From contig CANKZM010000002.1 of NCBI GenBank assembly GCA_947488305.1, forward strand, positions 616,451 through 680,450: a stretch of DNA of 64,000 nucleotides, given 5' to 3'. Source of the DNA: an uncultured Roseobacter sp. Its GTDB lineage: Bacteria > Pseudomonadota > Alphaproteobacteria > Rhodobacterales > Rhodobacteraceae. Positions 60,005-64,000 of this stretch are shown in pieces (positions within the stretch are counted from its first letter, which is position 1; the number at the start of each line of letters is the position of its first letter). The position numbers and the translations under genes were made by a program. Below the pieces are notes generated by a model. That model did not search any database. It saw only the letters and a program-made list of their open reading frames with translations, and had not been told where the DNA came from.

Positions 60005-61853
60005 GAATTCTTCCGGCCGTCCAGGCAATCAATCTTTCGATACTGAAAGAGTTTCCTTTGTCGAAGATGGCCAAGTATTGGCGAGACGAATTTTTGCGAT
60101 TTCGCGCCTGACACCCACCATGATGCTGGCAAATATAGCCAACGCTTTATCTGTCCTTCTTGTTCTTTGGTTCGAAAATCAATTCCGTTTGGACGCGGTT
60201 TGTTGGGCGATGATTGTGATCTCAATGGCGGGCTGGGTGATGTTCAGGCACGCCTCACGCAGGAACAAGCCGTTTCCGGAGAAACTATCCAGCCGCACCT
60301 ACCGGCGCAGCGTTATTCAAGCCGCCTTTCTGGGAGCACTCTGGGCATATCCGGGGCTCGTTATACTTCCGGAAACCGACGGCCTTTTGCAGGCATTTTT
60401 CATTGCTTTGGCAGCGGGCATGATCGCGGGAGGCGCGATTACGCTCTACCCTCTGCCTGCAGCGGCATATGCGTTTTGCGGAATTGTCCTTGTGGGGTCT
60501 TTTATCGGCTTCAGCCGCACAGCCGAGCAGCCCACCTTTTGGGCGTTTGCGCTCGTTTCAACAACATTCCTGATCATTGTCTCTCAGAGTATCAAGCGTC
60601 ACGAACGCGTCTTCGTGTCCGAATTTGAAGCACGAACAATCCTCGACAATCAGAATGAGCATATGGGCGAAATGCTCGAAGCCGCCCGCAAGGACGCCAT
60701 GGAAGAACGAAAGCGCAATGAAGAGAGACTTTTGCAGACGCAGAAGTTGGAAGCCATCGGTCAGCTGACGGCCGGAATCGCGCATGATTTCAACAATCTT
60801 CTGACAGCAATTCGCGGTCATGCAGAATTGTTGGAGATGTCTGGCGATGCTCGGAAGGACCTCATTGATCCCATCGTGCAATCCTCTGATCGCGGAGCAG
60901 AACTGGTTCGTCGATTGTTGGCTTTTGCCCGCCAGCAATCGATGGCCCCAAACCCGGTGTTTCCACTGGAGATCATACATGAGACGGCTGCATTAATGCG
61001 TCGGACACTACGTGAAGACATCGAGGTCAGGTTGGATGTACCGACCGAAACCTGGCCGATCCTGATTGATCCAGGTCTTTTCACCAATGCGATACTCAAC
61101 CTGGGGACAAATGCTCGGGATGCCATGCCCGACGGGGGAACACTTACGATATCTTTGGACAACGCGCCCGAAGATCAGGTGCCCTCACATCTCACCGGGG
61201 ATTTTGTGCGCCTCCAAGTGCACGATACGGGCGCCGGCATGGATAGTGAAACCCAGCGCCGCGCGATCGAACCCTTCTTTACAACAAAGGAGTTCGGCAC
61301 GGGTAGCGGTTTGGGGCTGTCGATGGTCTATGGCTTCGCCCTGCAATCTGGCGGGACGATGTCCATCGAAAGCACGCCCAACGAGGGTACGACTGTTTCC
61401 CTCTTTCTGCCTCGGTCGGCAATTGTTCCGGAGACGCACGAAGACGACGCACCCAAAAGCCTGCCAAGGGGAGAAAGACAAACTGTATTGCTTGTCGAGG
61501 ATAATCCCTCGGTGCGCAGCTGTGTCACCAGATTATTGGAATCGCTCGACTATGTGGTAACGGAGACGGAAAGCGTCGAAGCCGCGAAAGATGTCATGAG
61601 CCAGTCAACGGAAGCCCCGGACATGATCCTCTCCGATATCGTGCTACCCGGCGGACAACGCGGAACCGACTTTGTTCGTGAAGTTCGGCTTAGCCACCCA
61701 AAAACTGGAGTAGTTCTAATGACCGGTTATGCCGATACCGGCGGAGCCAAGGTGGAAGATACTCTTGAGGGTGTTCTCTTCCTTAGAAAGCCGTTCGCGC
61801 GTGCTGAGCTCGCCGTTACCATGGCCGAGGCGGGGACAACACAGAAAGAATAG
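60003..61853 (+). CDS. Hybrid sensor histidine kinase with C-terminal receiver
   Basis: 616 residues from ATG 60003 (the frame is open from a TTG at 59940). Five or six membrane segments fill residues 40-190 (VLVLWFENQF-type region; AFFIALAAGMIAGGAITLYP). A linker helix leads to a HisKA domain with His261 in GQLTAGIAHDFNNLLTAIRG, then a HATPase domain with LNLGTNARDAMPDGG (N box), VHDTGAGMDSET (G1) and GTGSGLGLSMVYGF (G2). The receiver domain has VLLVEDNPSVRSCVTRLL and the phospho-acceptor Asp545 in MILSDIVLPGGQRGTDF. It has no partner regulator next to it. The signal is unknown. Confidence 0.92.
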   Translation: MNSSGRPGNQSFDTERVSFVEDGQVLARRIFAISRLTPTMMLANIANALSVLLVLWFENQFRLDAVCWAMIVISMAGWVMFRHASRRNKPFPEKLSSRTYRRSVIQAAFLGALWAYPGLVILPETDGLLQAFFIALAAGMIAGGAITLYPLPAAAYAFCGIVLVGSFIGFSRTAEQPTFWAFALVSTTFLIIVSQSIKRHERVFVSEFEARTILDNQNEHMGEMLEAARKDAMEERKRNEERLLQTQKLEAIGQLTAGIAHDFNNLLTAIRGHAELLEMSGDARKDLIDPIVQSSDRGAELVRRLLAFARQQSMAPNPVFPLEIIHETAALMRRTLREDIEVRLDVPTETWPILIDPGLFTNAILNLGTNARDAMPDGGTLTISLDNAPEDQVPSHLTGDFVRLQVHDTGAGMDSETQRRAIEPFFTTKEFGTGSGLGLSMVYGFALQSGGTMSIESTPNEGTTVSLFLPRSAIVPETHEDDAPKSLPRGERQTVLLVEDNPSVRSCVTRLLESLDYVVTETESVEAAKDVMSQSTEAPDMILSDIVLPGGQRGTDFVREVRLSHPKTGVVLMTGYADTGGAKVEDTLEGVLFLRKPFARAELAVTMAEAGTTQKE

Positions 61854-61951
61854 AGGCAAAGCCAATAGCTCGAGTCCTGCCCATAGCTGCCTTTGGCCGG
61901 CCCTCTGTCTTGCAGCGGCGCGACCAGTCGTTCCGGACATTAGCTGCACGT

Positions 61952-62128
61952 GCGAAGTTGCAATGGAGCGCCACACAGGGTTTCGACTACAAGATCAACG
62001 AGTCCAGTTCGCTCAAGCTTGGCATCCGCTATTACAGCATCGACTACGATGGTAGGCTGTCAGACGGTGATTTCGGGTATGACGTCACGCAGATAGGGCC
62101 GTTCATAGGGTACTCGTATTCATTTTGA
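61952..62128 (+). pseudogene. Outer-membrane beta-barrel C-terminal remnant
   Basis: The last about 55 codons of a barrel protein: QGFDYKINESSSLKLGIRYY, SIDYDGRLSDGDFGYDVTQI and GPFIGYSYSF, ending with the C-terminal aromatic residue required for BAM recognition. No start codon or signal peptide remains. Starts about 100 bp after the kinase gene. Confidence 0.6.
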
Positions 62129-62500
62129 ACGTCTTGACTGCCGGCACTCACGATATCAAAGGAGAAAACACTCGTTCAAACAAGCTCGGTTAAGATCCTG
62201 TTTTCAACAGAGACGGCAAACAACGATTGATGTTGCGTCTGCAGTTCTCGACTCGAAGCAGTCATCCGCCGAATTTGGCTTCAACATCCTCAGGACGGGA
62301 GCGAACTGCGTTTCGACATAGGTTGTCCAACGACGACAGATTGCGACGTGGCGCCCATGCTCGGCCAAAATCAAACACGCAACGCGTTATTGCCACCTTG
62401 CCAAGTCAATTTAACCCCGTTCCGAGCTATTGTGACGGAGCGCCGACAAACTCGAGTACTCTCCATGTCCCATTCTTGTTTGCGAGCGATCTTTTCAAAC
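62129..62500. other. Intergenic region
   Basis: About 370 bp between the porin tail and the convergent unknown secreted-protein gene. Nothing recognisable; open frames are without start signals. Confidence 0.4.
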
Positions 62501-63637
62501 TCAGTCATTGCGAAAGCGCAGCAGACGCACTTCGCCGGTTGTGATGTGCACGGCGTAGATGCGGTACGCCCCGGTGTCTGGATTGGCGCTGTCACGGCTC
62601 GCGAGAGCTTCCAGTAGAAGCCACCCGCCGCTGAAGACGTGCGGTTTCAGTGGCGGTCCGTGCTCATTTCCATAATCGAACAGATCGGTCAGTCCAGGAA
62701 AGGCCGTTGTCGGAATAAACAGCGAAGAAAGACTTCCGTCCAATCCAAAAACCTTAATCTCGCCCGGTCGGGAAAAAGCGCCGGTCGTAATGACAGAGCG
62801 ACCATCCGGATCATAGATCAACCCCGCCGCGTCATACTCGTTCAAGCTCGTCACAACTCCCCAATGACTAGTTTGCACATCGACAGAGTACAGGAAGCCC
62901 TCCGCGCCGTATGTCATGCAGTAAATCATTTGCGATGCTGGATCATACACACTGGCAACCGGCAAGACGATATCCGGGACATTGGATGTGACCGGAAATC
63001 GCCGCGTGCCGGTTGGGCCTGTCAGAGTGATCCCGCTCACATCGAAAGATAGGGAGAAGTCGTTGCTGTCGGCTCCATTCTGGATCCAGTTGCGGATTTT
63101 CGGTGGAAGGTCATCGGTGATACTCAGCTGCTCCGAAAGATAATCACGCGCGAGACCTGCCGTGGTCCTATCGAGGGTGTCCACGCTCACAGATTCTTGG
63201 TGAACCTGGTAGGTACCCTGAAAACTATTGATACGCTCGGTGCCAAACTTTTCCGTCAGAGTTTCTACCAGCGTTCGGTAATCACGCCCCCAAGGGTGAA
63301 AAACCAACGGCAACCCAAGAGTATGCACTCCGACCATCGGAATGCCGGAGAGAGAAACCTTGCTGTATTCGGGGCGAGAACCACTCAGGACTATTTCACT
63401 GATTATGGTCCCGGCAGTTGCCTCGACCTGCCAGTGCATTTCGCCACCATCCAGCAACACCAGGCTAACGTCATGACCTGGACGATCGACCAATATACGG
63501 GCCTCCGGCAAAGCGTAAAATTCATCCGTCTGATAGCCTTTACCGACCGCAATAACATGCACTTCGCGTTCGGCCAGGACAGGAGCGGCAAGTCCTAGGA
63601 AAAGGCAACTGAGCAGGCTTCGCAATAGATAGGGCAT
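62501..63637 (-). CDS. Secreted protein, possible beta-propeller, unknown
   Basis: 378 residues from ATG 63637. Sec signal peptide (MPYLLRSLLSCLFLGLAAPV, cut near LAE). The mature part contains EVHVIAVGKGYQTDEFYALP, VSLVLLDGGEMHWQVEATAG, and repeated propeller-like strands (VASVYDPASQMIYCMTYGAE, DAAGLIYDPDGRSVITTGAF). Not recognised; periplasmic or extracellular location is likely. Confidence 0.75.
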   Translation of the reverse strand: MPYLLRSLLSCLFLGLAAPVLAEREVHVIAVGKGYQTDEFYALPEARILVDRPGHDVSLVLLDGGEMHWQVEATAGTIISEIVLSGSRPEYSKVSLSGIPMVGVHTLGLPLVFHPWGRDYRTLVETLTEKFGTERINSFQGTYQVHQESVSVDTLDRTTAGLARDYLSEQLSITDDLPPKIRNWIQNGADSNDFSLSFDVSGITLTGPTGTRRFPVTSNVPDIVLPVASVYDPASQMIYCMTYGAEGFLYSVDVQTSHWGVVTSLNEYDAAGLIYDPDGRSVITTGAFSRPGEIKVFGLDGSLSSLFIPTTAFPGLTDLFDYGNEHGPPLKPHVFSGGWLLLEALASRDSANPDTGAYRIYAVHITTGEVRLLRFRND

Positions 63638-63824
63638 CGTGATATCACATTTAGAAAGCACGTCGCAACGTGGCGCAATCTGCATCTAATAGCATAGTTT
63701 TCATTGTACTGGCCCCTGACAAAAAGGGTGAGATTGGCGGCCGTTTGGCAATACACCAATGCAGTGGCGCGATGCGGGTGTTTTATTCATTGTCTGCCGA
63801 TCCAAACGAGCATAGCTGACCTAC

Positions 63825-64000
63825 ATGAATAATGAAGCATCTGTCGAATTGGGCTCGTTACGGAACTTCTCTGCGTCCCGGCTCAATGACGGCAGGCAGC
63901 CCGAAGCATACATTTGTATTCGGGTGTCCAGCCCCATTTCTATGGGCCACTTTTCAGCAAGGTTTCTGGTACGGGCGGGCGCATGTTTAGGGCCTGATGA
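63825..64000 (+). CDS. Possible gene start, 3' partial at window edge
   Basis: An ATG at 63825 opens a frame that stays open to the end of the window (58 codons: NNEASVELGSLRNFSASRLN, then DGRQPEAYICIRVSSPI). No ribosome site and no recognisable domain, so it may be chance. Confidence 0.25.
   Translation, partial: MNNEASVELGSLRNFSASRLNDGRQPEAYICIRVSSPISMGHFSARFLVRAGACLGPD

Noticed and set aside
1..64000. CRISPR array, rRNA or tRNA genes, complete prophage
   Set aside because: No regularly spaced direct repeats, no rRNA-like stretches, no foldable tRNA and no phage structural genes were seen; the integrase is a short broken one.

Overview
The window looks like chromosome from a marine alphaproteobacterium of the Roseobacter group (Rhodobacteraceae). 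This is inferred from gene content: two TRAP transporters (one TAXI type, one DctPQM), a leuD-like dehydratase subunit, several LysR regulators, roseobacter-style short integrase and IS relics, and many small proteins of alphaproteobacterial type. No rRNA, tRNA or CRISPR array was seen. The sequence mixes intact metabolic operons with a large amount of decayed DNA.

Region by region. 1-1.4 kb: the end of a LeuD-like dehydratase subunit and a LysR regulator. 1.8-15.0 kb: a nitrogen-compound locus on the minus strand (TAXI-TRAP uptake, universal stress protein, nitrilase-type amidohydrolase, large Orn/Lys/Arg-type PLP decarboxylase, ATP-grasp ligase, C45 Ntn-hydrolase), followed by a GabT-type transaminase and a divergent XRE-cupin (PuuR-like) regulator. 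15-19.5 kb: an MFS permease and an NhaP-type antiporter with a C-terminal cyclic-nucleotide domain. 19.5-22.8 kb: a decay zone with a broken adenylate cyclase, a broken tyrosine recombinase and an amidohydrolase tail. 22.9-29.7 kb: a DUF2955/HlyD efflux pair, a membrane PQQ glucose dehydrogenase, and an imine-reductase-like enzyme with a divergent LysR. 30.1-36.9 kb: a DctPQM TRAP transporter with an M24 peptidase/hydrolase and LysR, then an Lrp regulator divergent from a saccharopine-dehydrogenase-like enzyme.

37.0-38.3 kb is an IS3-family element whose transposase is broken by two copies of a 41-43 bp palindromic repeat with compensating stem changes. 38.5-46.2 kb holds small unknown genes, an ornithine/alanine-racemase-like enzyme overlapping a DUF1611 (DgcN-like) gene, a secreted protein with seven W-C...C repeats, a frameshifted 2OG-Fe(II) oxygenase, a BLUF photoreceptor, and GFA, ABM and methyltransferase genes. 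46.2-57.4 kb is envelope and redox accessory DNA: a collagen-like secreted protein with a membrane partner; a membrane protein/lipoprotein/SLT-DUF2272 cell-wall hydrolase operon; IS5 and IS66 relics; and a cyclooxygenase-like haem peroxidase followed by an alpha/beta hydrolase whose fold is interrupted by a large membrane domain. 57.5-64 kb has a LuxR-type regulator, a DUF1304 protein, a hybrid histidine kinase, a porin tail and an unknown secreted protein.

The best candidates for undescribed systems are (a) the decarboxylase/ATP-grasp/C45-hydrolase/nitrilase operon with its own TAXI-TRAP importer, which may make or scavenge amides of a decarboxylated amino acid, and (b) the peroxidase plus membrane hydrolase pair, which could act as a bacterial oxylipin module. 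Both are inferences from domain content and neighbourhood.
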